Shown piece by piece: positions 8,161 through 18,600 of a DNA stretch of 64,000 bases. The stretch is from Prevotella herbatica. GTDB taxonomy: Bacteria; Bacteroidota; Bacteroidia; Bacteroidales; Bacteroidaceae. Location of the stretch: positions 2,056,001 to 2,120,000 of the forward strand of contig NZ_AP024484.1 of NCBI RefSeq assembly GCF_017347605.1. The letters run 5' to 3'. The notes beneath the pieces were generated by a model, which did no database searches, was not told the DNA's origin, and saw nothing but the letters and a program-made list of their open reading frames with translations. A program made the position numbers and the translations under genes. The first letter of the stretch is position 1. Each line of letters opens with the position of its first letter.

Positions 8161-8733
8161 TTATTCCTCTAGGAAATTCCTTACAAGAGCCAATGTCGCT
8201 TTTTCGGCTTCCTCAAGATTATCGTTTACGACAACATTGTCGAATTTTGAAGCGAATGTTAATTCGTATTCGGCTTTGTCAAGACGTTGCTGAATAACCT
8301 CTGGTGTATCTGTGCCACGACCGTTGAGTCTTTTGCGCAGTTCCTCAATTGATGGAGGTTGGATGAAAATGCTCATGGCGCGTTTACCATAAAAATCCTT
8401 TATATTGCATCCACCCTTTACGTCAACGTCGAAGACAACACTCTGACCATCATTAAGTTGGGTTTCAACCTGTGATTTCAATGTGCCGTAGAATCTGTCT
8501 TGATAAACTTCCTCGTATTCAAGAAACTCATTTTTATCAATTTTAGCGCGGAATTCATCTGGCGTGAGGAAGAAATATTCTACACCGTTCTTTTCCGTTC
8601 CACGTGGTGGGCGACTTGTGCATGAAATAGAGAAATGCAGTTTGAATTCAGGATGTTCCTTCATCAGCCACTGCACGATCGTACTCTTTCCGCTTCCAGA
8701 AGGAGCTGAGAAAATAAGCAGTCCGTTCTTCAT
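8161..8733 (-). CDS. gmk: Guanylate kinase
   Basis: 190 residues, typical length. It phosphorylates GMP to GDP with ATP. The P-loop SAPSGSGKST lies at residues 9-18, and the GMP-binding region SCTSRPPRGTEKNGVEYFF near 37-55 is intact, including the conserved arginines and tyrosine. The lid region GRGTDTPEVIQQRL is also present. Only 2 bp separate it from the upstream yicC, so the two are co-transcribed. Confidence 0.97.
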   Translation of the reverse strand: MKNGLLIFSAPSGSGKSTIVQWLMKEHPEFKLHFSISCTSRPPRGTEKNGVEYFFLTPDEFRAKIDKNEFLEYEEVYQDRFYGTLKSQVETQLNDGQSVVFDVDVKGGCNIKDFYGKRAMSIFIQPPSIEELRKRLNGRGTDTPEVIQQRLDKAEYELTFASKFDNVVVNDNLEEAEKATLALVRNFLEE

Positions 8734-8735
8734 AT

Positions 8736-9611
8736 TTAGAAAGCGTTTAAGACTTGCTCCTTAATCTGTTCTAGTTCGTCTTTCATCTTCACTACAACAT
8801 TCTGCATTTCAGCCTGATTGCTCTTGCTTCCAGTAGTGTTGATTTCACGTCCCATTTCCTGAGCGATGAATCCGAGTTTCTTTCCAACAGCTCCGTCCTC
8901 GTTCATAGTCTCACGGAAGTATTTAAGATGGTTGGTCAGTCTTTGCTTCTCCTCGCTGATGTCTAGTTTCTCGATGTAATAAATAAGTTCCTGCTCAAGT
9001 CGGTTCTTGTCGTAGTCAACGCTAGGAATCTGCTCAAGTCCCTTGACAATGCTCTGACGAATTTTCTCAACACGGCTTTTCTCGAAAGGCTCAATGCTGA
9101 GCAACAGATTTTCAATATTATCAACTTTCTCTGTAAACTTCTTCTGGAGAGCTGCACCTTCCTGCTTTCTGAAAGTAAGTAAGTTGGCAATAGCCTCGTG
9201 TATAGCACTGCTTGCGGCAGCCCATTCCTCAATGGAAAGTTTTTCAACGTCATTCTTTGTTGTGACATCAGGCATGCGTAGAAGAGTGTTAAACCAATCC
9301 TGTGGGGCTGGAATTCCAGTCTTTTCGGAAATAGCTTTTATCTGCTTGTAATAATTTTCAACAAGTGCGGCATTAATTGGTGCGGCGTCAACAGCATCAT
9401 CCTTCTCAATCCAAATAGAGAAGTCTATTTTGCCACGTTCCAATTGTTTTGCGACAATCTGACGTATTTCCATCTCCTTTTCTCTGTAGAGCGGAGCGAT
9501 TCTTGTAGAAAGATCAAGTGTCTTGCTATTTAATGACTTAATTTCAACATTAATCTTTTTTTGATTGTAGGTTACGATAGATTTTCCGTAACCGGTCATT
9601 GATTGTATCAT
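8736..9611 (-). CDS. yicC: YicC/YloC-family endoribonuclease
   Basis: 291 residues. It starts IQSMTGYGKS, the diagnostic N-terminus of YicC, and carries the C-terminal block RFIAQEMGREINTTGSKSN-like (here LGFIAQEMGREINTTGSK), which is the DUF1732 signature with conserved E and R residues. The family is known to act as a hexameric endoribonuclease on small RNAs in Gammaproteobacteria; activity here is inferred. It is the first gene of the minus-strand operon and shares an 88-bp divergent promoter region with tsaB. Confidence 0.93.
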   Translation of the reverse strand: MIQSMTGYGKSIVTYNQKKINVEIKSLNSKTLDLSTRIAPLYREKEMEIRQIVAKQLERGKIDFSIWIEKDDAVDAAPINAALVENYYKQIKAISEKTGIPAPQDWFNTLLRMPDVTTKNDVEKLSIEEWAAASSAIHEAIANLLTFRKQEGAALQKKFTEKVDNIENLLLSIEPFEKSRVEKIRQSIVKGLEQIPSVDYDKNRLEQELIYYIEKLDISEEKQRLTNHLKYFRETMNEDGAVGKKLGFIAQEMGREINTTGSKSNQAEMQNVVVKMKDELEQIKEQVLNAF

Positions 9612-9634
9612 ACTTGTTTCACGTTAAATTTCTG

Positions 9635-9642
9635 CAAAAGTA
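9635..9642 (-). promoter_or_regulatory. -7 element for yicC-gmk-nadD
   Basis: CAAAAGTA on the plus strand reads TACTTTTG on the minus strand, a match to the Bacteroidetes -7 consensus TAnnTTTG, 24 bp before the yicC start. No clear -33 TTTG was found at the usual 19-bp spacing. Confidence 0.6.
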
Positions 9643-9664
9643 ATAATTTTGCGGGAAAAAAGCG

Positions 9665-9672
9665 TAAATTTG
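9665..9672 (+). promoter_or_regulatory. -7 element for tsaB operon
   Basis: TAAATTTG matches TAnnTTTG, 28 bp before the tsaB ATG. It lies 22 bp from the divergent yicC element, so the two promoters occupy the same short region and may compete. Confidence 0.6.
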
Positions 9673-9699
9673 CACTTTATTTAGAATATATTTATTATT

Positions 9700-10392
9700 A
9701 TGTCGTGTATATTGAACATTGAAACGAGCACAAACGTGTGCTCTGTAGCAGTTAGTAATGACGCCGAATGCATCTTTAACAAAGAAGATTACAGCGGACC
9801 ACATCACAATGAACAACTTGGACGCTATGTTGATGAGGCTCTTTCATTTATAGACAGTCACTCATTAAAATTAGACGCTGTGGCTGTAAGTTGTGGTCCA
9901 GGTTCTTATACCGGACTGCGAATAGGTACTTCTATGGCAAAAGGAATTTGCTATGGTCGTGATGTGAAGCTGATTGCCATACCGACTTTGGAACTTCTTG
10001 CCGTGCCAGTATTATTGAAAGAGCAGGCTGAGGAAGAAAATGCATTACTAGTGCCAATGCTTGACGCACGCCGCATGGAAGTATATGCAGAGGTATTCAA
10101 TCGCTCACTTGATGAGGTGAGACCAATAAAGGCTGACGTTGTGACAGTTGATACCTATAAAGAATATCTTGAAAAGGGCCCGGTGTATTTCTTCGGAAAC
10201 GGAGCAGCAAAGTGTATGGAAGAGATTAATAATCCTAACGCACACTTGATCAAAGACGTCGTGCCACTAGCTAAATATATGTTTCCACTGGCAGAAAAGC
10301 GCATAGCACAAGGGAAGTTTGAAGACGTTGCATATTTCGTGCCGTTCTATCTGAAAGACTTCGTTGCAAAATTGCCTAAAAAATTATTATGA
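9700..10392 (+). CDS. tsaB: tRNA threonylcarbamoyladenosine biosynthesis protein TsaB
   Basis: 230 residues. TsaB is the inactive ASKHA-fold partner of TsaD in making t6A37 of ANN-decoding tRNAs. Visible signatures are LNIETSTNVCSVAV at the N-terminus and VSCGPGSYTGLRIG near residues 65-78. The length is normal. It overlaps the next gene by 4 bp (ATGA, 10389-10392), which implies coupling in a run of six plus-strand genes that ends with rseP. Confidence 0.95.
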   Translation: MSCILNIETSTNVCSVAVSNDAECIFNKEDYSGPHHNEQLGRYVDEALSFIDSHSLKLDAVAVSCGPGSYTGLRIGTSMAKGICYGRDVKLIAIPTLELLAVPVLLKEQAEEENALLVPMLDARRMEVYAEVFNRSLDEVRPIKADVVTVDTYKEYLEKGPVYFFGNGAAKCMEEINNPNAHLIKDVVPLAKYMFPLAEKRIAQGKFEDVAYFVPFYLKDFVAKLPKKLL

Positions 10393-11039
10393 ACATCCAA
10401 GGATTAGACTACAACACACAGCGTGAACAGCTTGTCATGCCTGAATACGGGCGTGAGGTGCAGAATATGGTTGACATTTGTGGCAAACTTGATACGAAAG
10501 CCATGCGTCAATCGTGTGCGGAAGCCATAGTAACCATCATGGAAAGAATGTTTCCCCAAAATCACGAGGACGTGAACTATAAACAAAAGTTGTGGGACCA
10601 TCTTGCAATCATGAGTGACTTTAAGTTGGATATTGATTGGCCTTACGACATCAGTCAAGCCAACAAGATTTTAGCAAAGCCGCAGCCTATGGAGTATCCC
10701 ATGACAAAAATTTCGGTAAGACACTACGGTCACATAATGGCTGAGGTGTTTGAACGATTGAAGACCATGGACCCTGGTGAGGAGCGTGACGCACTTACCA
10801 AACTTGCTGCTAACCAGATGAAGTTGAGCCTGATTATGTGGAGTCACGGTTCGTGTGACGACGAGAAGGTGGCTTCTGACTTGGCAAAATATACTGACGG
10901 AAAAATTCAGCTTGACCTGAATACATTCGTTTTCAACAAAATTATGGAGAATGAGCCTGTTGGCAATAACCGTAATAACAATAACCGTAATGGTAATGTT
11001 AGTAACAACGGTAACAACAATAAGCGCAGAAGAAGATAA
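10389..11039 (+). CDS. DUF4290 protein with Asn-rich tail
   Basis: 216 residues. The N-terminus LDYNTQREQLVMPEYGREVQ is the hallmark of DUF4290, a Bacteroidetes-specific family of unknown role that regularly sits next to murA. The folded part ends near residue 187. The last about 30 residues are a low-complexity tail of N, R and G ending in four or five basic residues (KRRRR), a feature often associated with nucleic-acid contact. No signal peptide is present. Coupled to tsaB by a 4-bp overlap and 6 bp before murA. Confidence 0.88.
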   Translation: MNIQGLDYNTQREQLVMPEYGREVQNMVDICGKLDTKAMRQSCAEAIVTIMERMFPQNHEDVNYKQKLWDHLAIMSDFKLDIDWPYDISQANKILAKPQPMEYPMTKISVRHYGHIMAEVFERLKTMDPGEERDALTKLAANQMKLSLIMWSHGSCDDEKVASDLAKYTDGKIQLDLNTFVFNKIMENEPVGNNRNNNNRNGNVSNNGNNNKRRRR

Positions 11040-11045
11040 AAGCCA

Positions 11046-12356
11046 ATGGAATCATTCATCATAGAAGGTGGACACCGACTGAAAGGAACCATCACTCCAC
11101 AGGGAGCTAAAAACGAGGCATTGGAAGTTATTTGCGCAATATTGCTAACTTCTGATCCAGTGAGAATAAAGAATATCCCAGAAATACTGGATGTTAAAAA
11201 TCTCATTCAACTGTTGAAGGATATTGGCGTAAAGGTAACGCACAACGCTGAAAATGATTACACTTTTCAGGCAGCCGAGCTGAATCTTGACTATCTAGAA
11301 AGTCAGGAGTTTGTTGATAAATGTTCTTCTTTGCGAGGCAGTGTGCTCATGATAGGTCCAATGCTCGGTAGATTCGGAAAGGCTACCATCGCCAAACCAG
11401 GCGGTGACAAGATAGGACGTAGACGACTTGATACTCACTTCCAAGGATTCAAGCATCTTGGTGCAAAGTTTGTGAAAGACACAGAACGTGATGTATTCAA
11501 GATTGAAAGCAAAAAACTGAAAGGTTGCTACATGCTGCTTGATGAGGCTTCGGTTACTGGAACGGCAAACATTATCATGGCTGCCGTGATGGCAAAGGGC
11601 ACAACGACAATATATAATGCGGCATGTGAACCTTATATTCAGCAACTGTGCCACTTGCTTAACGCAATGGGTGCAAATATCAGTGGAATAGCAAGTAATC
11701 TGATTACAATTGTCGGTGTAGACAAATTACACGGTGCCGACCATACTATATTACCAGACATGATAGAGGTAGGATCTTTTATCGGAATGGCTGCAATGGT
11801 GGGCGACGGAGTAAGAATAAAAAATGTATCGCTGAAAGATCTCGGTATTATCCCTGATGCGTTCAGACGAATTGGAGTGAAGATCGAAACTGAAGGAGAC
11901 GACCTGATTATTCCACATCAACCACATTATGTTGTTGATTCTTTTATTGACGGAACGATAATGACTCTTGCTGATGCTCCTTGGCCAGGCTTGACGCCAG
12001 ACCTCATCTCTGTTCTTCTTGTTGTAGCTACACAGGCTCGTGGTTCAGTGCTTATTCATCAGAAAATGTTTGAAAGCCGTCTGTTCTTCGTAGACAAGTT
12101 GATTGACATGGGAGCACAGATCATACTTTGCGACCCACACCGTGCTGTTGTGGTAGGTCACGACCATAAATTGGTGTTGCGTGCAGGACGAATGACAAGT
12201 CCTGATATCCGTGCGGGTATTGCACTTCTTATTGCAGCAATGAGTGCTGAAGGAACAAGTTGCATTGCCAACATTGCACAGATAGATCGTGGTTACGAGA
12301 ATATTGAAAATAGACTTAATAAACTTGGTGCCTGCATCAAACGAGTAGATGATTAG
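11046..12356 (+). CDS. murA: UDP-N-acetylglucosamine 1-carboxyvinyltransferase (Asp-type)
   Basis: 436 residues, full length. It catalyses the first committed step of peptidoglycan synthesis, adding enolpyruvate from PEP to UDP-GlcNAc. The N-terminal QGAKNEAL holds the conserved Lys-Asn pair. The catalytic-loop motif is KPGGDKIGRR: Asp121 (GAC at 11406-11408) replaces the cysteine that is Cys115 in E. coli and is alkylated by fosfomycin. Asp-type MurA enzymes are known in Mycobacterium and Chlamydia and are intrinsically fosfomycin-resistant. The gene overlaps rimM by 8 bp. Confidence 0.96.
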   Translation: MESFIIEGGHRLKGTITPQGAKNEALEVICAILLTSDPVRIKNIPEILDVKNLIQLLKDIGVKVTHNAENDYTFQAAELNLDYLESQEFVDKCSSLRGSVLMIGPMLGRFGKATIAKPGGDKIGRRRLDTHFQGFKHLGAKFVKDTERDVFKIESKKLKGCYMLLDEASVTGTANIIMAAVMAKGTTTIYNAACEPYIQQLCHLLNAMGANISGIASNLITIVGVDKLHGADHTILPDMIEVGSFIGMAAMVGDGVRIKNVSLKDLGIIPDAFRRIGVKIETEGDDLIIPHQPHYVVDSFIDGTIMTLADAPWPGLTPDLISVLLVVATQARGSVLIHQKMFESRLFFVDKLIDMGAQIILCDPHRAVVVGHDHKLVLRAGRMTSPDIRAGIALLIAAMSAEGTSCIANIAQIDRGYENIENRLNKLGACIKRVDD

Positions 12357-12870
12357 ACGTGAAGAAGTATATAAAATAGGTAAGCTGGGAAAACCTCACG
12401 GAGTGAAAGGCGAAATATCGTTCATGTTTGACGATGATGTCTTTGACCGTGTAGACGCAGATTATCTTATCTTGGACGTAGACGGAATATTGGTTCCTTT
12501 CTTTATAGAAGAATACCGTTTCCGCAGCGACGAGATCGCACTTGTGAAATTTGAAGATATTGATACTCAGGATAAAGCTCGTGACCTTACTGGTGACGAA
12601 ATCTATTTTCCACGAAGTCTTTCTGACGGCGGTGATGAAAATGTTTCCTGGGCAGAAATATTCGGTTTTGAAGTTGTTGATAAAAACACCAATAAGACAA
12701 TAGGTATAATAAAGTCAGTAGACGACTCAACCATTAACACGCTTTTTGAAATAGAGACGAATGATGGCAAGGATGTTCTTATTCCAGCCAATGAGGATCT
12801 AATTCATGAAGCTGACATGGAAAATCGCCGAATAAAGATGTTTATTCCGGAAGGTCTGCTCGACCTGTAA
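12349..12870 (+). CDS. rimM: 16S rRNA processing protein RimM
   Basis: 173 residues, normal length. RimM assists maturation of the 30S head together with ribosomal protein S19. The N-terminal domain shows KIGKLGKPHGVKGEI, the family signature. The C-terminal PRC-barrel begins near WAEIFGFEVVD (about residue 101) and runs through DVLIPANEDLI. Its start lies 8 bp inside murA, indicating translational coupling. Confidence 0.95.
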   Translation: MIRREEVYKIGKLGKPHGVKGEISFMFDDDVFDRVDADYLILDVDGILVPFFIEEYRFRSDEIALVKFEDIDTQDKARDLTGDEIYFPRSLSDGGDENVSWAEIFGFEVVDKNTNKTIGIIKSVDDSTINTLFEIETNDGKDVLIPANEDLIHEADMENRRIKMFIPEGLLDL

Positions 12871-12891
12871 CATTCACATTATTATATATTA

Positions 12892-14061
12892 ATGAAGAAA
12901 CAACAAATATGTATCCTCGGTTCTACGGGAAGTATAGGAACACAGGCGCTTGATGTAATCTCGCAGCATGGAGACTTGTACGAAGTGTACTGTCTCACTG
13001 CCAACAACAGTGTTGAGAAACTTTCCGAACAGGCTCATCAATTCAAGCCTGCTGCAGTGGTTATTGCTAACGAGGAGAAATATAAGGAATTGCAAGACCT
13101 GCTTGCTGATGAACCTGACATTAAAATTTATGCGGGAAAATCGGCGCTTGAACAGATTGTTGAAGCTGAACCGATAGACATGGTTCTTGCTGCAATGGTA
13201 GGGTTTTCGGGATTTCTTCCAACAATAAATGCAATCAAAGCACATAAGAAGATTTGTCTTGCCAACAAGGAAACTCTTGTTGTAGCAGGCGAACTTATAT
13301 GCAATCTTGCAAAGGAAAACCATGTTCCAATATTGCCGGTAGACAGTGAACACAGTGCAATATTTCAGAGTATTGTTGGTGACGCTGACAATGAAATTGA
13401 CAAGATATTGCTTACTTGCTCAGGAGGTCCGTTCAGATTATTTTCTGATGAACAGTTGAATACTGTGACCGCAGCTGATGCATTGAAGCATCCTACTTGG
13501 AATATGGGAGCAAAAATCACCATAGACTCAGCTTCGCTTATGAACAAAGGCTTTGAGGTGATGGAGGCTAAATGGCTGTTTGGTGTTCCTGCAGAAAGAA
13601 TCCAAGTGCTGATTCATCCGCAGAGCGTTGTTCACAGTGCTGTGCAGTTTGTTGATGGTGCGGTGAAGGCTCAGTTGGGAGTTCCAGACATGAGACTACC
13701 AATACAATACGCATTCTCATTCCCCAAGAGGTTACCATTAAATGGTGAACGTCTTGACCTGTTCAAACAGCAGAAGCTGGAATTCTTTGAACCGGATATA
13801 AAGAAGTTTAAATGTCTTGCTCTGGCTTATGATGCAATTAACAAGGGAGGAAACATGCCTTGTATTCTCAATGCAGCCAACGAAATAGCAAATTCTGCAT
13901 TCAGAAAGGAGCAATGCTCTTTCAAGGGAATGGCAACGATAATAGAGCAGACTATGGCTAAAGCCACATTCGACAAGAATCCTAATCTTGATGTCTATTT
14001 GCAGACAGACAAGGAGGCGCGAGCAATAGCAAGCGAAATCATCAAAAATATTAATGAATAA
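12892..14061 (+). CDS. dxr: 1-deoxy-D-xylulose 5-phosphate reductoisomerase
   Basis: 389 residues. It converts DXP to 2-C-methyl-D-erythritol 4-phosphate with NADPH and a divalent metal, the second step of the MEP isoprenoid pathway. ILGSTGSIGTQALDVI at the N-terminus is the NADPH-binding site; LANKETLVVAG, LPVDSEHSAIFQ (metal-binding Asp and Glu) and the flexible-loop region HPTWNMGAKITIDSASLMNKG are intact. It lies 21 bp after rimM and 15 bp before rseP, an order often seen in Bacteroidales. Confidence 0.97.
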   Translation: MKKQQICILGSTGSIGTQALDVISQHGDLYEVYCLTANNSVEKLSEQAHQFKPAAVVIANEEKYKELQDLLADEPDIKIYAGKSALEQIVEAEPIDMVLAAMVGFSGFLPTINAIKAHKKICLANKETLVVAGELICNLAKENHVPILPVDSEHSAIFQSIVGDADNEIDKILLTCSGGPFRLFSDEQLNTVTAADALKHPTWNMGAKITIDSASLMNKGFEVMEAKWLFGVPAERIQVLIHPQSVVHSAVQFVDGAVKAQLGVPDMRLPIQYAFSFPKRLPLNGERLDLFKQQKLEFFEPDIKKFKCLALAYDAINKGGNMPCILNAANEIANSAFRKEQCSFKGMATIIEQTMAKATFDKNPNLDVYLQTDKEARAIASEIIKNINE

Positions 14062-14076
14062 CGAATATAATCAGTA

Positions 14077-15471
14077 ATGGAAGTATTTTTAGTAAGATTA
14101 TTACAGTTTCTGTTGTCAATATCACTTTTGGTTCTGCTTCATGAGGGAGGACACCTGTTCTTCGCAAAACTGTTTGGAATAAGAGTCGAGAAGTTCTATA
14201 TATTTATGGATCTTGGAATTGGTAAGTGGGGTGGAAGTCTATTCCGTTTCAAACCAAAGAAGAGTGACACTGAATATGGTATGGGTTGGTTACCACTGGG
14301 TGGCTACTGCAAAATATCAGGAATGATTGACGAAAGTTTTGACACAGAACAGATGTCTAAGCCTGCCGAGGCTTGGGAATTTCGCTCAAAACCAGCTTGG
14401 CAGAGATTGCTTGTTATGATTGGTGGAGTTTCTGTAAACTTCATCCTAGCTCTTTTCATTTATGCAATGTTGATGTTCTCATGGGGTGAGACATACGTTC
14501 AGACAAAAGATATGAAGCAAGGCTTCGTGTTTAATGAGGAGGCAAAAAGCTACGGATTCAAGGATCATGATATTCTCCTAGGAACAGAGAACGGAACATT
14601 CAAGGATTTCGGTGCTAAAATGTATCGTGAAATATCTAAAGCCAAGCGTGTAGATGTTATGCGTGACGGTAAGAAGGTAAGTATAAACCTCACAGGTGAC
14701 CTGAATCTGCTGGATATGATAAAGACAACGCCTGCGTTCTGTCTTCCTTATGTTCCTGCAAATGTGGACTCGGTAATGGCTGGAGGTCCTGCGGCTAAGG
14801 CTGGAATAAAGAAGGGCGACAAGATTGTTGCACTAAATGGCAAGAAGATAACTTCTTCTAATCAGTTTACCAACGAATTATCAATACTTGACGATGTGCT
14901 TGCTGCTGCAAAGACTCATGCTGACAGTGTTAAGGTGCGCACGGTAACTGTAGGTGTTATTGCAAGTGGTGCAGATTCTGCTGTCGCAAAAAAGATGTTG
15001 CTTACACCAGACTTGAAACTAGCTGTAGGTTTCCCTGGAATTAATACCCTTTACACTCCTTTCCATAAGAGCTATGGTTTCTTTGAGAGTATTCCTGCTG
15101 GAATCAAATATGGTTGGGACATTCTTCATGGTTACGTGAGTGACATGAAATATGTTTTCTCTGCAGACGGAGCTAAGAGCCTTGGAGGTTTTGGAGCAAT
15201 AGGCAGTATGTTCCCATCTACATGGGATTGGTACGTATTCTGGAAGATGACCGCTTTCTTAAGCATTATTCTTGCTTTCATGAATATTCTCCCAATTCCT
15301 GCACTCGACGGTGGACACGTTCTGTTCCTTATATATGAAATTATCACCGGACGAAAGTTAGGTGAAAAGTTTATGATTAGGGCAGAATACATCGGAATAT
15401 CCATCTTGATATTATTGATGGTGGTCGCCAATCTCAACGACATTTTGCGTTGGCTGGGCTATATGCATTAG
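14077..15471 (+). CDS. rseP: Site-2 protease RseP, membrane-bound M50 metallopeptidase
   Basis: 464 residues, inner-membrane. The zinc motif HEGGH (HExxH) lies in the first transmembrane helix near residue 22. Further helices occur near 120-140 (VNFILALFIYAML), about 390-410 and 435-455. A PDZ domain with GGPAAKAGIKKGDKIVALNG spans about residues 225-300, and NILPIPALDGGH near residue 405 is the third-helix LDG metal-ligand motif. Members cut anti-sigma factors or remnant signal peptides within the membrane. It is longer than many homologues through the PDZ section. A strong terminator follows. Confidence 0.95.
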   Translation: MEVFLVRLLQFLLSISLLVLLHEGGHLFFAKLFGIRVEKFYIFMDLGIGKWGGSLFRFKPKKSDTEYGMGWLPLGGYCKISGMIDESFDTEQMSKPAEAWEFRSKPAWQRLLVMIGGVSVNFILALFIYAMLMFSWGETYVQTKDMKQGFVFNEEAKSYGFKDHDILLGTENGTFKDFGAKMYREISKAKRVDVMRDGKKVSINLTGDLNLLDMIKTTPAFCLPYVPANVDSVMAGGPAAKAGIKKGDKIVALNGKKITSSNQFTNELSILDDVLAAAKTHADSVKVRTVTVGVIASGADSAVAKKMLLTPDLKLAVGFPGINTLYTPFHKSYGFFESIPAGIKYGWDILHGYVSDMKYVFSADGAKSLGGFGAIGSMFPSTWDWYVFWKMTAFLSIILAFMNILPIPALDGGHVLFLIYEIITGRKLGEKFMIRAEYIGISILILLMVVANLNDILRWLGYMH

Positions 15472-15500
15472 AAAAAATCTTATTTTTCAAATAAAGTATT

Positions 15501-15548
15501 AAACTGTAAGCTTTCAGAATCTGAATGCTTACAGTTTGTTTTGTTTTT
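15501..15548 (+). terminator. Terminator after rseP
   Basis: AAACTGTAAGC (15501-15511) pairs perfectly with GCTTACAGTTT (15527-15537); an inner TTCAGA/TCTGAA pair extends the stem. GTTTTGTTTTT follows. It ends the tsaB-rseP operon. Confidence 0.8.
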
Positions 15549-15645
15549 AATCCAATGTAGTAACATTCTGTTATTACGTTTGATAATTAAATAAATTATA
15601 GTGAACGTTTAGATACACTTAAATGTCATTTTGAAACTTATTTAG

Positions 15646-15653
15646 TAATTTTG
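15646..15653 (+). promoter_or_regulatory. -7 element for gltBD
   Basis: TAATTTTG fits TAnnTTTG, 39 bp before the gltB start. TTTTG occurs at 15629-15633, only 12 bp upstream, shorter than the usual spacing to a -33 element. Confidence 0.55.
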
Positions 15654-15692
15654 CAATCAGATTGAAAGGCAAACAAGAAAATTACTAAATAA

Positions 15693-18600
15693 ATGCAGCA
15701 AGAAACAACCAACGGATTGTATAATGCCAGCAACGAGCACGATGCGTGTGGTGTTGGTATGATAGTTAATATTCATGGCAATAAAAGTCATGATATAGTT
15801 GACAGTGCTCTTAAAGTTCTTGAAAACCTACGTCACCGTGGAGCGGAAGGCGCAGATGGGAAGACTGGAGATGGTGCAGGAATATTGCTACAAATTCCTC
15901 ACGAGTTTATATTGTTACAAGGTATTCCAGTTCCTGAGAAGGGAAAATATGGAACAGGTCTGGTGTTTTTTCCTAAAGAAAAGAAACGTCAGCAGGAGAT
16001 TCTCTCAATAATGATTGAGGAAATTGAGCGCGAGGGTTTGTCTCTGATGCATTTGAGAAATGTTCCTACTAACCCAGAATGCTTGGGTGAGGCTGCAATT
16101 TCTACGGAGCCTGATATCAAGCAGATTTTCGTAACTGGTGTTACTGATGATAAAGTAGAAAGTTTTGAACGTACCTTATATATTATAAGAAAGAAGATTG
16201 AAAAACGTGTAGCTGATGAAGACTTCTATATATGCTCATTATCTAATAAGAGTATCGTATATAAGGGTATGTTGTCTAGTTTGCAGCTTCGTCAATACTA
16301 TCCTGACCTTACAAACAATTACTTCACTAGTGGAATAGCACTTGTACACAGCCGTTTCAGTACCAATACATTCCCAACATGGAGTCTTGCACAGCCATTC
16401 AGAATGCTTGCGCACAATGGTGAAATAAATACTATCCGCGGAAACCGTGGATGGATGCAGGCACGTGAATCTGTGTTGTCTTCAAAACTACTTGGAAGTG
16501 TAAGCGATATTTCGCCTATAATCCAGCCAGACATGAGCGACTCTGCTAGTCTTGACAATGTATTTGAATTCTTCGTAATGAGTGGCTTGTCATTGCCTCA
16601 CGCAATGGCTGTAATGGTGCCTGAGAGTTTCAACGATAAGAATCCTATTAGTGAAGACCTGAAGGCATTCTATGAATACCATTCTATATTGATGGAACCT
16701 TGGGACGGTCCTGCTGCATTGCTCTTTAGTGATGGTAGATATGCTGGTGGAATGCTAGACCGTAACGGTTTGCGTCCAGCGCGCTACACGATTACGAAGA
16801 ACGACACAATGGTTGTTGCCAGTGAGGTAGGAGTTATGGACTTTGATCCAAGTGAGATTGCTGAAAAGGGACGTCTGCAACCTGGTAAAATATTGCTTAT
16901 TGATACCCTTGAGGGTAAAATATATTATGACGGTGAGATAAAGGAACGACTTGCAGTGCAGCATCCTTATCGTCAATGGTTAAACACAAACCGTATTGAA
17001 CTTGAAAAGATACATAGCGGAAGAAAGATTTCTAATAAAATAGATGATCTTAAAATAAAGGAAATTGAATTCGGATTTGGTGAGGAAGACATCAACGATA
17101 CAATTATCCCAATGGCAACAAATGGTCAGGAGCCTACTGCATCAATGGGTAATGATACTCCATTGGCTGTATTGTCAGACAAGCCACAGTTGTTCTTTAA
17201 TTATTTCCGTCAGCAGTTCGCTCAGGTAACCAACCCTGCAATAGATTCTATTCGTGAGAATCTTGTGATGAGTCTTACTGAATACATTGGCAGGGTAGGT
17301 TCAGGAATACTTAATCCTGACGAGACAAACTGCAAGATGGTGAGACTATCTCATCCTATTTTGACAAATACACAGTTGGATATTCTTTGTAACATTAGAT
17401 ACAAAGGATTCAACACCATAAAACTTTCAATAACTTTTGATGGTTCAAAGGGGGAAGACGGTTTGCACGAAGCACTTGATGATTTGTGCAGTCGCGCCGA
17501 AAAGAGTGTTGATGATGGTTACAACTACATCATACTCACCGACCGTGAATCAGATGATAATAATGTAGCAATGCCTTCATTGCTTGCTGTCAGTGCAGTA
17601 CACCATTATCTTATAAGTGTTGGAAAGCGTGTGCAGACAGCCCTTATTGTTGAGAGTGGTGATATACGCGAGGTAATGCATGCAGCATTGCTTCTTGGTT
17701 ATGGAGCTTCTGCGCTGTGCCCTTATATGACTTATGCAATACTTGACGATTTAGTAAAGAACGGAAAGATTCAGGAGAATTATGGTACCGCCGAATCTAA
17801 CTATATAAAGGCTGTGAAGAAAGGCCTTTTCAAGATAATGGCGAAGATGGGAATAAGTACAATTCGCAGTTATCGTGGCGCAAAGATTTTCGAGAGCATT
17901 GGACTTTCTGAGAGCTTGCTTAATACATATTTCGGAACAGAGATAAGTACAATTGGAGGTGTCGGACTTGAAACCATCGCAAAGGATGCAATCGCAATGC
18001 ACAATGATAGTATTGAGGCTCGCGAGAAAAATACAGAGACTCCTCTTCCAACTCTTGGTCAGTTCCATTGGCGCAAGGACGGAATACAGCATGCATGGAA
18101 TCCTGAGACAATAGCCACTTTGCAGTTGGCTACAAGAACAGGAAACTATGATACGTTCAAGAAATATACCGCCATTGCTGACAAGAAAGAAAAGCCTATT
18201 TTTATACGCGATTTCTTTGATTTCAAGCGTCGCCCTATTCCAATAGAGAAAGTTGAACCTGTTGAAAAGATAGTAAAGCATTTCGTAACAGGAGCAATGA
18301 GTTTTGGAGCTTTGTCTAAAGAGGCTCATGAGGCACTTGCGTTGGCAATGAATAAGCTTGGTGCACGAAGCAACACTGGAGAAGGTGGTGAAGACGAAGA
18401 TCGTTTCCACTCTAAGTTCGACGGAATAAGTCTTAACAGTAAGACAAAGCAGGTTGCCAGTGGACGTTTCGGTGTAACAACAGAATATCTTACGAACGCT
18501 GAGGAAATACAGATAAAGGTTGCACAGGGTGCTAAACCAGGTGAAGGTGGTCAGCTTCCAGGCTTTAAGGTTGATGAAATTATAGCAAAGACTCGCCATT

